Positions 31,507-40,458 of a DNA stretch of 64,000 nt are shown here, piece after piece (position 1 is the first letter of the stretch; each line of letters begins with the position of its first letter). The notes beneath the pieces were generated by a model. That model saw nothing but the letters and a program-made list of their open reading frames with translations. It made no database searches and was not told the DNA's origin. The DNA is taken from positions 1-64,000 of the forward strand of contig DAOUJI010000107.1 in NCBI GenBank assembly GCA_034422875.1. The letters run 5' to 3'. Both the position numbers and the translations under genes were made by a program. The DNA is from DAOUJI01 sp034422875 (GTDB lineage: Bacteria > Chloroflexota > Dehalococcoidia > Lucifugimonadales > JAGWBF01).

Positions 31507-32709
31507 GCAGTGCCAGAGGGTGTGGCCCAGCTTGTTCCGCTTGGTCCGCTTGTAGTGGCGGTTTTCCTCGTTGACCTCGGTCTCTATGGCGCGCTGTTCG
31601 ACTATGTCAAAGTCGTACCCCAGCAGACCGACGATCTTACGGGGATTATTGGTCAGCAGCCGGATTTTATTCACGTTCAGGTCCCGCAGTATCTGGGCGG
31701 CGATTCCGTAGTGGCGATGGTCTGACTCGAAGCCCAACATCTCATTGGCCTCCACAGTGTCCATGCCGGTGTCCTGGAGAGAGTAGGCCTTAATCTTGTT
31801 GTGCAGCCCGATTCCCCGCCCCTCCTGGCGCATGTAAAGGAAGACGCCCTTGCCTTCCTGGCCAATTATCTCCAGCGCGAGCATCCGCTGGTCTCCACAG
31901 TCACAGCGGATGCTGCCGAGGACGTCGCCAGTAAGGCATTCGCTGTGGATGCGGACCGAAATGGGCTCGTCGGGCTCCCATTCACCCAACACCAGGGCTA
32001 CGTGCTCACCGGGCTCTATTGGACTGGTGTAGGACTTGACTTCGAACTCTCCGAATATAGTGGGAAGACGGGCCTCAGCTATTTCCTCGATGTGCCTCTC
32101 GTGTCGTCTACGGTAGGCGATGATTTGTGCGATCGTGATTATCTTGATGCCATGGAGTTCTGAAAACTTTTCGAGTTCGGACATGCGGGACATGGTCCCA
32201 TCGGGGTTCATGATTTCGCAAACGACGCCGGAGGGGTACATTCCCGCGATGCGGGCCAGGTCCACGATGGACTCGGTGTGGCCTGGGCGGACCAGCACTC
32301 CTCCGGGCTGGTAACGGAGGGGGAAGATGTGGCCAGGGCGGGCGAAGTCATCGGGTTTGGCGTCCGGGTCTATCATGGCCAGGATCGTCTTGGCCCGGTC
32401 GGATGCCGAAATGCCGGTGGTGGTGCCTACGTTGTAGTCGACGGATACGGTGAAGGCAGTTCCGTGCCTGGCGCTGTTATACCCGTCAACCATCAGCGGC
32501 ATGTTGAGCTGGTCCAGCCTCTCTCCCAGGACGGGCATGCACAGCAACCCGCGGGCTTCGGTGACCATGAAGTTGACGGCATCGGGAGTCATGGCCTCCG
32601 CGGCCATGACTAAGTCGCCCTCGTTCTCCCGTTTCTCGTCGTCTACGACGATGAGAAACTTACCCTGACGTATGTCCTCCAGGGCTTCTTCAACGCTGGA
32701 TAGAGCCAT
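31504..32709 (-). CDS. ribBA: Bifunctional 3,4-dihydroxy-2-butanone-4-phosphate synthase / GTP cyclohydrolase II
   Basis: A 401-residue fusion providing both precursors of riboflavin. The RibB half (residues 1-200) has VVDDEKRENEGDLVMAAE and RPGHTES. The RibA half has the zinc site HSECLTGDVLGSIRCDCG and the GTP-binding REGRGIGL. Both halves look complete. ribE follows upstream with 31 bases between. Confidence 0.96.
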   Translation of the reverse strand: MALSSVEEALEDIRQGKFLIVVDDEKRENEGDLVMAAEAMTPDAVNFMVTEARGLLCMPVLGERLDQLNMPLMVDGYNSARHGTAFTVSVDYNVGTTTGISASDRAKTILAMIDPDAKPDDFARPGHIFPLRYQPGGVLVRPGHTESIVDLARIAGMYPSGVVCEIMNPDGTMSRMSELEKFSELHGIKIITIAQIIAYRRRHERHIEEIAEARLPTIFGEFEVKSYTSPIEPGEHVALVLGEWEPDEPISVRIHSECLTGDVLGSIRCDCGDQRMLALEIIGQEGKGVFLYMRQEGRGIGLHNKIKAYSLQDTGMDTVEANEMLGFESDHRHYGIAAQILRDLNVNKIRLLTNNPRKIVGLLGYDFDIVEQRAIETEVNEENRHYKRTKRNKLGHTLWHC

Positions 32710-32740
32710 TACACGTTATCTCCCGGAGATTTGGGTTGGA

Positions 32741-33346
32741 TCAACGGTCTCCGTTCTTGAGCAGGCTTTCGACGTACTTTGCCAGTATGTCTACCTCCAG
32801 GTTGACCTGATCGCCTACTCGCTTCTCCTTCAATGCCGTATTGTCTAAGGTGAAGGGGATAAGAGATACACTAAAGTAAGTGGCCCCCCTTTTTACCACG
32901 GTAAGACTTATACCGTCAACCGCGATAAATCCCTTCTCAACCAGGTAGGGGCTGAGCCGCTTGGGGACTCGGAACCGCATGAGTATGCAGTCGCCTTCAT
33001 GCTTGATGGAGCTTACCCGTCCCCGGTCGTCTACGTGGCCCTGCACCACGTGACCTCCCAGCCTGTCCGAAAAGGACAATGCTCGTTCCAGGTTTAGCCC
33101 CATGCCCTCGTCCAGAGAGCCCAGGTTGGTGCGCCGCATGGTTTCGGGCGCCAGGTCCACGCTGAAGCCGTCGGGCGTAATGTCCACCGCCGTTAGGCAG
33201 GCCCCGTTGACGGACACGCTGTCCCCCAAACCGAGTCCCTCCAGGACCTTGGAAGCCCCAACCGTCAGCCGGACGCTCCCATCCTGAACTTGGGCGTCGG
33301 TCAACGATATGACTTTGCCAACTTCTTCGACTATGCCTGTAAACAC
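32741..33346 (-). CDS. ribE: Riboflavin synthase alpha subunit
   Basis: A 201-residue enzyme that dismutates two lumazines into riboflavin. MFTGIVEEVGKVISL opens the first barrel; the two internally repeated lumazine-binding halves start near residues 1 and 98, with the GDSVSVNGACLTAV and GFIAVDGISLTVV repeats. It is complete. Confidence 0.95.
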   Translation of the reverse strand: MFTGIVEEVGKVISLTDAQVQDGSVRLTVGASKVLEGLGLGDSVSVNGACLTAVDITPDGFSVDLAPETMRRTNLGSLDEGMGLNLERALSFSDRLGGHVVQGHVDDRGRVSSIKHEGDCILMRFRVPKRLSPYLVEKGFIAVDGISLTVVKRGATYFSVSLIPFTLDNTALKEKRVGDQVNLEVDILAKYVESLLKNGDR

Positions 33347-33366
33347 TGGCTTTCCTGTCCTTGCCT

Positions 33367-33399
33367 CCTCCCCCTCTGGGGAGGGTTGGGGTGGGGGGT
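33367..33399. repeat. Dispersed hairpin repeat copy
   Basis: CCTCCCCCTCTGGGGAGGG then TTGGGGTGGGGGG, between ribE and ribD. It has the layout of the 1067-1103 family. Confidence 0.5.
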
Positions 33400-33415
33400 T
33401 GTCCCTCCTCCGTAC

Positions 33416-34531
33416 TTAGCCTTTTCCGTCGGGCTTGTCCACGTATCCTACCACCAGAACGTCGTGCTCGATGGTTTCCACTGTGACATCCCTGAGCCTC
33501 AGCGCTTCATACATGGTTTCCGCCCCGAGGCCTCCGACAGGGGTCTGCGTTCCTTCGCCTCCCACGATGACAGGAGCAATGAAGGCGTACACCTTGTCCA
33601 ATAGTCCCTCGTCTAAGAGAGACCCCATCAGCGTCCCGCCGCCCTCCACCATGAGGCTGACCACTCCCATGGAACCCAGGTAGGCCATAAGAGACGGGAG
33701 GTCTACTCTTCCGGTTTCGGCATTAGGCAGACAGACTGTTTCCGCCCCAGCGGACTCCAGGGAACGATGTTTTCCGGGGTCGAGTCCAGCAGCGGCAATC
33801 AGGGTCCGGCCGGGCTCCTTCAGGAGCGTCGAGGCAACAGGGGTGCGGCCCGAGCTGTCCACTACGACCCTGAGAGGTTGCCGTTCCAGTGGGTGTCCTT
33901 TATCGTCTCTGGCCGTCAGCTTCGGGTCATCCTTGACGACGGTGTTCACTCCCACCATCACGGCGTCGGAGATGCGGCGGATCTCTTGCACCCGCTCACG
34001 GGACTTGGGACCGGTGACCCACTTGGAATGGCCGGTCCGGCTGGCAATCTTGCCGTCCAGGCTCATGGCGAACTTTGCGGTGACGTAGGGAAGGCCGGTG
34101 TTGATATGCTTCTTGAAAGCCTCGTAGAGCCGTTCGGCCGTTTGGGCTTCCTCGCCAGTCTCCACCCCAACTCCGGCCGATTTAAGCAGCGAAATGCCCT
34201 GCCCGTTCACCCTGGGATTGGGGTCATTGGAAGCCACGTGGACCTCGGAAATTCCCGCGTTAATCACGGCGTCGGTGCAGGGCGGAGTCCGTCCATGAAT
34301 CGAGCAGGGCTCCATAGTGACGTACAGCGCGGCTCCGGCGGCGTCTGCTCCCGCCTTCTGCAATGCAACCACCTCTGCATGGGCCTGACCGGGGGGTTGA
34401 GTATGGCCCTCGCCGATGATGCGCCCATCCTTGACCACTACGGCGCCTACGGCGGGATTGGGGCTGGTCTTGCCCAAGGCCTCATGCGCCAACTCTAAAG
34501 CACGCTTCATGTAATGGTTGGAGGAGGTCAT
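33416..34531 (-). CDS. ribD: Bifunctional diaminohydroxyphosphoribosylaminopyrimidine deaminase / 5-amino-6-(5-phosphoribosylamino)uracil reductase
   Basis: A 371-residue RibD. The N-terminal deaminase has the zinc motif HAEVVAL and PCSIHGRTPPC. The C-terminal reductase begins near residue 150 with KFAMSLDGKIASRTG and has VEGGGTLMGSLL. Both activities are probably present. The gene heads ribD-ribE-ribBA and has its own promoter at about 34708-34736. ribH was not found in the window. Confidence 0.95.
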   Translation of the reverse strand: MTSSNHYMKRALELAHEALGKTSPNPAVGAVVVKDGRIIGEGHTQPPGQAHAEVVALQKAGADAAGAALYVTMEPCSIHGRTPPCTDAVINAGISEVHVASNDPNPRVNGQGISLLKSAGVGVETGEEAQTAERLYEAFKKHINTGLPYVTAKFAMSLDGKIASRTGHSKWVTGPKSRERVQEIRRISDAVMVGVNTVVKDDPKLTARDDKGHPLERQPLRVVVDSSGRTPVASTLLKEPGRTLIAAAGLDPGKHRSLESAGAETVCLPNAETGRVDLPSLMAYLGSMGVVSLMVEGGGTLMGSLLDEGLLDKVYAFIAPVIVGGEGTQTPVGGLGAETMYEALRLRDVTVETIEHDVLVVGYVDKPDGKG

Positions 34532-34706
34532 GTCAAGGACAGCGGCTTACGCCAGACGTGATTCGCGGGGAAGTGGAACGCCGTTAATGAGACGTGCGGG
34601 TTGGTGGATGGGGAGGGGTCCGGCGGGTCTTGATTTATCCCGTTTGTACAAGGGTTGGCTCCGTTCAGGCAGCCGCCCTGTTCGCTGGGGCCTAGTTCAA
34701 TTGTCT

Positions 34707-34736
34707 CGCCCCATTTTATCCAATGTCAAGGGATAA
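34707..34736 (-). promoter_or_regulatory. ribD promoter, long leader
   Basis: On the minus strand TTGACA (34736-34731) and GACAAT about 18 bases later form a sigma-70-like promoter. The transcript would have a leader of about 170 bases before ribD. No FMN (RFN) riboswitch consensus was recognised in it. Confidence 0.5.
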
Positions 34737-34748
34737 AACCAAATGAAC

Positions 34749-34768
34749 ATTATCCGATTGCGGATAAT
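34749..34768. promoter_or_regulatory. 8-bp-arm inverted repeat at the dcd 3' end
   Basis: ATTATCCG-ATTG-CGGATAAT, just before the ribD -35 box and overlapping the dcd stop. It might act as a terminator for dcd or as an operator for the rib promoter; it is AT-rich for a terminator. Confidence 0.45.
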
Positions 34769-35355
34769 CAACCACGCCGAACATTCTGGTCTGCGCGGTA
34801 GTTGCGGAAGTACTGGCTGGGCACCGGTTCTCCCTGGTCCTGGTACTTGCTGTCCAACTGGCCGGAGCCGTAGGGATTCTCGGCGGGTGTGGACAACTCC
34901 ATGAAAGAGATTTGGGAGACCCTCATGCCAGCGTACAGGGTTATGGGAGACCCGGAGACGTTGCTCAACTCCAGGGTAAGGTTGCCCCTCCAACCGGGAT
35001 CGACCCAGCCTGCGGTGGAGTGCACCAGCAGGCCCAGCCTGCCCAGGGAACTCTTGCCATCCAGCCTGGCGGCTATGTCGTCGGGTAAGCAGATGCGCTC
35101 TTCAATTACTCCCAGGGCGAACTCGTGGGGATGGAGGTAAAAGGGGATGTCCTCGTGAATCTCCACCTCCTCGGTCAGCTCCGGCAATTCCTGCTTCACG
35201 TCGATATAGGGGACCCTGGAGTTGCGGAAGACCCGCATCTTGGAACCGAGGCGGAGATCGACGCTCGCGGGTTGGAGAAGGCTCTCGTCCCATGGGTCGA
35301 TAATGATTCTCCCGGCCTCAACGGCCTCGCGTATGCTCCGGTCACTCAGCAGCAC
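34768..35355 (-). CDS. dcd: dCTP deaminase
   Basis: A 195-residue enzyme making dUTP from dCTP. The family start MLLSDRSIREAVEAGRIIIDP, the S-Q/SLLQPASVDLRLG segment, and the active-site block DGKSSLGRLGLLVHSTAGWVDPGW (here described in parts: GKSSLGRLGL and VHSTAGWVDPGW) are present. Bifunctional DCD-DUT features were not distinguished. It is complete. Confidence 0.94.
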   Translation of the reverse strand: MLLSDRSIREAVEAGRIIIDPWDESLLQPASVDLRLGSKMRVFRNSRVPYIDVKQELPELTEEVEIHEDIPFYLHPHEFALGVIEERICLPDDIAARLDGKSSLGRLGLLVHSTAGWVDPGWRGNLTLELSNVSGSPITLYAGMRVSQISFMELSTPAENPYGSGQLDSKYQDQGEPVPSQYFRNYRADQNVRRG

Positions 35356-35436
35356 TTCCCACCCTCACTCGCCTTACTCGACCGCGTTTACCGACGGCAG
35401 GGCGAGTTTTGCATAGCCATCCGGTCTAGTCAAGCT

Positions 35437-35470
35437 GGCCCGGCGTTGTGAGAACCCTCCACGCCGGGCC
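35437..35470 (-). terminator. Hairpin terminator downstream of the SIMPL gene
   Basis: GGCCCGGCGT and ACGCCGGGCC form a perfect 10-bp stem around a 14-base loop, 29 bases past the SIMPL-gene stop. A uridine run is not evident, so termination efficiency is uncertain. Confidence 0.5.
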
Positions 35471-35498
35471 AATCCCCCGCAGTTAAATTGAGGACGAC

Positions 35499-36353
35499 CT
35501 ATTCCAGATTGAACACGCCTTGGACGGTTATGGTCACGCCGAGTTCCCCGCCACTGATGGGCGTCGCCGCCGAATCCATCGCTTCGACCCTCGCCAATCT
35601 GGGATACGACACGTCGAACGTTCTCGGCGATGACCCGAAGGACTCGCTGATGTGGACGAGGTCGCCCAGGCTGACTCCCGCGTTTTCAGCCAGTTCCATG
35701 GCCTTGGCGGCCATGTCCTCGACCGCCAACTTGCGGGCCTCCGTTTCCAGCGACTTTGGGTCGTCCAGCCCGAAACGAATCCCGTTAAAGCGGGCGAGGT
35801 CGCCTCCCGCCTCCACCATGTCGTCGATCGCTGCGCCCACCTGCTCCAGGTCTCTGATCGTCACCGCGATCTGGTTGTTGACCCGGTAGCCGACCAACTC
35901 ACTCCGGTCGTTTTCCCGGTCGTACTGGTATTCGGGGTAGATGTTGAAGCTGGTGGTCTGGATGTCCCGGTCTTCCACTCCCAAAGCGGCCAGAGCTTCC
36001 ATCATGGCGTCCATGGCTTCGGCGGCGTTGCTCCGGGCCTCGGCGACGGTTTCTGCCACTGCTTCGACTCCCCCATTCAGTGTGGCGATGTCAGGCGCTG
36101 ACGTGACCTGCCCCATTCCCGTCACCCAGATGCCGGACTGAGCGTCGTCGGAGGTCTTTGTGGAACCTTCCAAGCCGCTGAGGGCTCGGTCCACCCGCTC
36201 TTCGATGCGTGTGATCTGGGCCGAGTTGTCCTGGGGAGCCGGGGGGTCCGTGTCTGCGGAGTTGCAGGCGGCAGCCACAAGAGACAACGCCAACATTCCC
36301 GCCAGCGCCGTAACGAGGATGTTCCGGTTTATGTAGGTCCAGAGTCTGTTCAT
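35499..36353 (-). CDS. SIMPL-domain lipoprotein (DUF541)
   Basis: A 284-residue protein with a lipoprotein signal peptide: hydrophobic residues about 12-28 and lipobox LVAAAC with Cys 29. Thereafter it is a SIMPL domain (VTGMGQVTSAPDIATLNGGVEA..., YEYQYDRENDRSELVGYRVNNQ). Family members are periplasmic or surface proteins of unclear role. It sits downstream of the anti-sigma gene, so it may belong to that regulon. Confidence 0.86.
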   Translation of the reverse strand: MNRLWTYINRNILVTALAGMLALSLVAAACNSADTDPPAPQDNSAQITRIEERVDRALSGLEGSTKTSDDAQSGIWVTGMGQVTSAPDIATLNGGVEAVAETVAEARSNAAEAMDAMMEALAALGVEDRDIQTTSFNIYPEYQYDRENDRSELVGYRVNNQIAVTIRDLEQVGAAIDDMVEAGGDLARFNGIRFGLDDPKSLETEARKLAVEDMAAKAMELAENAGVSLGDLVHISESFGSSPRTFDVSYPRLARVEAMDSAATPISGGELGVTITVQGVFNLE

Positions 36354-36422
36354 CTTTCACCTCCTATGTGGTTCAAAAGTTATGACGTACCCGACAGGCG
36401 ATTTGTTCCCGGCGCCCTGCCT

Positions 36423-37553
36423 TTAGGAGACCCTCCTACGACGTGTGCGCAGTTTAAGAGCCAGGACGACGACCAACCCCAGGGCCAATGCAGCCAGAAC
36501 CCCCTCGACTATCCACCACACCGAGACGCCCCGGTCCGTCCCCAGCGACTCCCGCATACGAGTGGTCTGTTCGGTAGTTATGTCGGTCGATTCTCTGGCC
36601 CCCCGACGTTCCATGTCGTCGTCCGGCGCGACTTGGGGCGCGGGCGGCGAGGTGGAATGTGGCGTGACGGTAGGCGTTGGCCAAGGGGTAAGCGTCGGAG
36701 TAGCAGTCGGCCGGGGAGTGGCGGTCCGCTTGGGCGTCGGCGTATCTGTAGGTTGCGGAGTTGGCATCGGGGGAGCTGGAACGGCCGTGGGCCGATAGGT
36801 GGGAGCGTCGGCCGGCCTCTCTGCGACATCGCCCACGGGAGGAGCAGAGGTCGAGGCGCCCGACGTGGGTTCCACAGCACGACTCATCGCCGTGTCCGGC
36901 TCTGAGTCGTTCTCATCGGCTCTGCCCATCGAGAGAGCAGCGGGCTGGGGAGTCTGTGTAGGCGCTGGCGTCGGCTCTACCATAGCCATCTCAGGCGCCG
37001 GAGTCGGCTCCAACGTTGACGTAGGGGGGGCTGGCATAGCGGTGACGCCGGGAGGTTTTTCTTGAGGCGCAGGAGTAGCTCTGGGCGGTATCGGAGTGCC
37101 TGTGGGCAAGACGTCTGGATCGTCCAGAATTGTTGCGAAGGAGTCCCCGTTTTCCTCGGCGACCAGCGCAGTTTCTCCTCCGTCGTCCGGCCCGCGGGTC
37201 ACGTCAATGGACAGGGTAACGGCGAAGGCAACCACCGCCACTGAAGCCGCAGCCCCATAGGCCCAGACCGGTACTCGAAAACCCGGGAATCCTTTGGCGG
37301 CAACTGGCTCCAGAGGCTCAGGCACGGAGTCGGGAGCCTCTGCAAACGTAAAGTCCCGTCGGGTCGGGATGACCGGCGTCTGGCGGAGCAGACCTACAGT
37401 GTCTCTCAGGGAGTCCAGTTCTTCAGAGCAGGACCCGCACGTCTGGAGATGGTCCTCGATCTTCCGTACGTCGGCGTCGCTCAGGCCGCCGTCCAGATAT
37501 TCGGACAAGCTCTCCATCGGTATATGTTTCGGTCTACGTTTGAATAACCACAT
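36423..37553 (-). CDS. Anti-sigma factor, zinc-finger type, with Pro/Thr-rich extracellular region
   Basis: A 376-residue membrane protein. Residues about 36-45 form the zf-HC2 anti-sigma zinc finger (H-x3-C-x2-C: EDHLQTCGSCSEEL). A first membrane segment lies near 93-118 (VWAYGAAASVAVVAFAVTL), then about 200 residues of PTATPTPTP-like repeats, then a second membrane segment near 345-368 and a basic RTRRRR end. It would hold the adjacent ECF sigma factor at the membrane; the extended Pro/Thr part may span or anchor in the envelope. The gene starts 6 bases after the sigma stop. Confidence 0.84.
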   Translation of the reverse strand: MWLFKRRPKHIPMESLSEYLDGGLSDADVRKIEDHLQTCGSCSEELDSLRDTVGLLRQTPVIPTRRDFTFAEAPDSVPEPLEPVAAKGFPGFRVPVWAYGAAASVAVVAFAVTLSIDVTRGPDDGGETALVAEENGDSFATILDDPDVLPTGTPIPPRATPAPQEKPPGVTAMPAPPTSTLEPTPAPEMAMVEPTPAPTQTPQPAALSMGRADENDSEPDTAMSRAVEPTSGASTSAPPVGDVAERPADAPTYRPTAVPAPPMPTPQPTDTPTPKRTATPRPTATPTLTPWPTPTVTPHSTSPPAPQVAPDDDMERRGARESTDITTEQTTRMRESLGTDRGVSVWWIVEGVLAALALGLVVVLALKLRTRRRRVS

Positions 37554-37559
37554 GGCTCT

Positions 37560-38183
37560 CTAATTATCCTGACGGAACCTGTCCGGCAAAAGTTCCGGTT
37601 GCTGCCGCAGTCGGTCTCTGATTCCAGCCCGGGCTCTGGCCAGCCGCGATTTCACTGTCCCGACGTTCACATTGGTGATGCGGGCCGCGTCTTCGTAGCT
37701 GTAACCCTGGACGTCAATCAGAATTGCCGTGAGCCTTCGCTCTTCGGGCAAGCTTAAAAGCGCGGACTGTATCGCCCTGCTTAGCTCCTCCCTGACCGCA
37801 TAGTCGTCCGGTGATTCTTCCCCAGATGGCAGGTCGAGAGGAGGTCGGTCCGTGTCCTCATATGAAGACGGGGCGTCCACGGACATCACCGGACGGGCCC
37901 GCCTGGACCTGAGCATGTCCTTGCAGGCGTTGGAAACGATGCGCATCAGCCAAGACGTGAGGTTCTCGCCCCGGAACGTCCCGAAAGCCCTGTACCCTGA
38001 CAAGAAAGCTTCCTGCACCGCGTCTTCGGCGCCCGCCCAGTCTCCCAGCATCCTATAGGCCAGGTTCTGAGCCCTGGTCTGGTGGTCTACGATAACGCAG
38101 TTGTAGCAATGCCATGCGCCGGACCTGTCGGTTACGGCTACGAGGGCATGCTCTTGAGGCCGCAAACACGCGTCCGATCTCAC
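37560..38183 (-). CDS. ECF-type RNA polymerase sigma factor
   Basis: A sigma-70 family protein of about 207 residues. Region 2 is seen in AYRMLGDWAGAEDAVQEAFLSGYRAF and SWLMRIVSNACKDMLRSRRA; region 4 in LPEERRLTAILIDVQGYSYEDAARITNVNVGTVKSRLARAR (helix-turn-helix). A longer start at 38252 would place the strong hairpin at 38206-38243 in the coding region; I prefer GTG 38183. The following gene is its anti-sigma factor. Confidence 0.88.
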   Translation of the reverse strand: MRSDACLRPQEHALVAVTDRSGAWHCYNCVIVDHQTRAQNLAYRMLGDWAGAEDAVQEAFLSGYRAFGTFRGENLTSWLMRIVSNACKDMLRSRRARPVMSVDAPSSYEDTDRPPLDLPSGEESPDDYAVREELSRAIQSALLSLPEERRLTAILIDVQGYSYEDAARITNVNVGTVKSRLARARAGIRDRLRQQPELLPDRFRQDN

Positions 38184-38205
38184 GGGCAACCCTAACAAAC
38201 GGCTT

Positions 38206-38243
38206 CCAGTCCCTCCCGAACAGCATCTGGGAGGGACTGGAGA
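38206..38243 (-). terminator. Strong hairpin, likely terminator of the VWA gene
   Basis: TCCAGTCCCTCCC and GGGAGGGACTGGA form a 13-bp stem with a short loop, downstream of the VWA gene on the minus strand. The bases following on that strand (GTTTGTTAG) give a weak uridine-rich tract. Confidence 0.6.
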
Positions 38244-38337
38244 CAGGCCCAATCTTATTTTAGGCGTTTGCCAGGGTCAAGGCGGCTTGGCAGGCCGGGG
38301 GTTGCCGTCCTCTCCTTCCTGTAATCGACTTCCAGGA

Positions 38338-40209
38338 CTATCCACGCTTCCACAAACCCGCCGCCTGTTCAATCAGCCGCACCAGCTCAGCCACGTCAGG
38401 GTCTTCCGGGAAAAGCCGCCGGACGTCAATCGCGGTTTGCGCCAGGTTCTCCAGACTCCCGTCCTGGGCCCAGTAGCTCTCCCGGAGAATCTCCGCAAGC
38501 TCTGCGGCCACAGCGGCCAACCGGAACGTCGGAGCGGACTGCTCAAAGCTGGCGGCAAGCTGGTTGGTGTTGAAGGCACGGCTCAGTTCGATGACGTTCC
38601 GGCTGTCGGGGTCCTCGTACCTGATGAAGACCTCGGCCATCTGTCCCTGGGTCTCCGGGTGTAGCTTTATCTCATACAGGGCCGTGACACTGTGGCCGGC
38701 GCCCACTTCTCCGGCGTCCACCTGGTCGTTGCGGAAGTCGGCGTCGTCCACGCGCCGGTTTTCATATCCCAGGAGACGGTAACGGCTCACCACGCCGGGG
38801 TTGAAGTCCACCTGCACCTTGGAGTCCAGCGCAATGACCTGAAGGGTTCCCGTCAGGTTCTCAACGAAAATTCTCTCTGCTTCTTTCAGGGTGTCAACGT
38901 AGGCGTAGGCTCCGTTTCCGTCGTTTGCCAGCTGCTCCATGAGGATGTCGTTGTAGTTGCCCATGCCGAACCCAACGGTTGACAGGGTGACGCCTTCCTC
39001 CACCTGGTTCTTGATGAGCTTCAGGATGGAGTCTGGGCCGGTGTCGCCCACGTTGGCAACGCCGTCGGACAGCAGCATCACACGGGTGATCCTGTCGGGG
39101 TGGAGTTCGGCCTCGGCCATCCGGTATCCCAACTGCAGCCCCTCGGCGGCATTGGTTGAACCTTCTGACTGTAATGCGTCGATGGCGCCCATAATCCTCT
39201 CGGTGTTCGAGCCTGCGGTGGGTTCCAGCAAGACATGACCTCGGGAACCGTATACCACAATGCCAACCTTGTCCTCGGGACGGAGCTCTCCCACCAGCAG
39301 TTCCAGGGAGCGTTTCACCAGACCTAGGCGGTCTTCCCGCGCCATGGAACCGGACACGTCGATAACGAATATCAACGTGGCGTCTTTGCGCTCGTCAGCG
39401 GAAATCATCTTGCCCTTCAGTCCTACCCGCATCAGCAAATGGTTGGGACCCCCGAATGGAGAGGGAGAGCCTTCGATGTGTATGGCGAATGCGCCCTCTT
39501 CCGGCGGCCGGTAGCCGTGGTCAAAGTAGTTGACGAACTCCTCGACACGCACTGCCTCGGGCAAGGGCAGGTGGCCGTCCATGATGAAACGGCGTGCCAC
39601 CGCGTAAGAGGCCGTATCGACATCCATGGCGAAGGTCGAAAAATGGTCGTCTTCGGTGTCAATAAAGGGGTTTACGCCATAGTGCTTGAAGAAGAGCAGG
39701 TCGTAGGGGGCATCGTTGACGGTGTCGGTTCCACCGGCTCCCAGAGGGTACTGCCCAGCTTCTGGGTCAGACAATTGAACTCGCAACAGGGCAGTTGAGG
39801 ACTCAGAGATGCCGGTCGGCCTGGCCCCGCGATATTCCAAGGCCGCGGGCGCTGGAGTGGCGGTGGGGTGGGTGGTGGCGCCTCTAAGCGGCATGGGCGC
39901 TGCTGTAGGCCGGGGAGCGGCAGTGGGCGGCGCCTGCTGGACCTGGTCTGAGTCGCTGGTCTGGACAGGCTTGGGCGCAGGATCGGAATGGGACCCCGGA
40001 GTCGGTACCTCCTTGTTGTTCACTGTGTCCCCGCCCGACGGTTTTATGGTCGACGATTCGCCTGGAGGCTGCTGCGTAGCGGGTCCTTCGTCCTGTCCGC
40101 AGGCCACAGACAGCAGCCCCACCAGTCCCAGGAGCAGCGCCCAGAGAATCAGGCTTCTCAGCGGCGTATTCCACGCTTCCTTCTTGAATATACCGACTAC
40201 AATTCTCAT
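38338..40209 (-). CDS. YfbK-like von Willebrand factor type A lipoprotein
   Basis: A 623-residue secreted protein. The signal peptide ends in a lipobox (LSVAC) near residue 36, followed by a low-complexity Pro/Thr linker. From about residue 170 an YfbK-like N-terminal domain (FSTFAMDVDTASYAVARRF) precedes the VWA domain, whose MIDAS is DVSGSMAR at about residue 290. A DUF3520-like C-terminus ends it. Surface adhesion or complex assembly is typical of the fold; the target is unknown. It neighbours the ECF operon. Confidence 0.85.
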   Translation of the reverse strand: MRIVVGIFKKEAWNTPLRSLILWALLLGLVGLLSVACGQDEGPATQQPPGESSTIKPSGGDTVNNKEVPTPGSHSDPAPKPVQTSDSDQVQQAPPTAAPRPTAAPMPLRGATTHPTATPAPAALEYRGARPTGISESSTALLRVQLSDPEAGQYPLGAGGTDTVNDAPYDLLFFKHYGVNPFIDTEDDHFSTFAMDVDTASYAVARRFIMDGHLPLPEAVRVEEFVNYFDHGYRPPEEGAFAIHIEGSPSPFGGPNHLLMRVGLKGKMISADERKDATLIFVIDVSGSMAREDRLGLVKRSLELLVGELRPEDKVGIVVYGSRGHVLLEPTAGSNTERIMGAIDALQSEGSTNAAEGLQLGYRMAEAELHPDRITRVMLLSDGVANVGDTGPDSILKLIKNQVEEGVTLSTVGFGMGNYNDILMEQLANDGNGAYAYVDTLKEAERIFVENLTGTLQVIALDSKVQVDFNPGVVSRYRLLGYENRRVDDADFRNDQVDAGEVGAGHSVTALYEIKLHPETQGQMAEVFIRYEDPDSRNVIELSRAFNTNQLAASFEQSAPTFRLAAVAAELAEILRESYWAQDGSLENLAQTAIDVRRLFPEDPDVAELVRLIEQAAGLWKRG

Positions 40210-40308
40210 ATCTCCCTCCCAATTTCGCTTATTGCCAAACTAGACGGATGAAGAGGAGATATTGTTCCCGGCAGGCCCTGGACAGTCACTAGGCGATAGG
40301 GGTTTACC

Positions 40309-40337
40309 TTGACACCTTTTAGCCTTCACCCTAAAAT
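40309..40337 (+). promoter_or_regulatory. Promoter of the mqnE-mqnA-mqnC operon
   Basis: TTGACA (40309-40314) and TAAAAT (40332-40337) with a 17-base spacer, about 120 bases before mqnE. Confidence 0.65.
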
Positions 40338-40458
40338 CCCATATTGAAAGTGGGCGTCCTCTCTGCCTGTATTCCTTACGGAAACAGGCTTGCCGGAGAC
40401 AGTCAAAGAGGCGTCCGTTTCCCGATAACCCGGCAGAGGGCCGTTCCAAGGAACCACC

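Noticed and set aside
34532..34767. FMN riboswitch upstream of ribD
   Set aside because: No RFN core elements were recognised by eye; only a promoter, a long leader and an inverted repeat are supported.
38184..38252. ECF sigma factor starting at 38252
   Set aside because: The extension covers a 13-bp terminator-like hairpin and reads as non-homologous, Cys/Pro/Gly-rich sequence.
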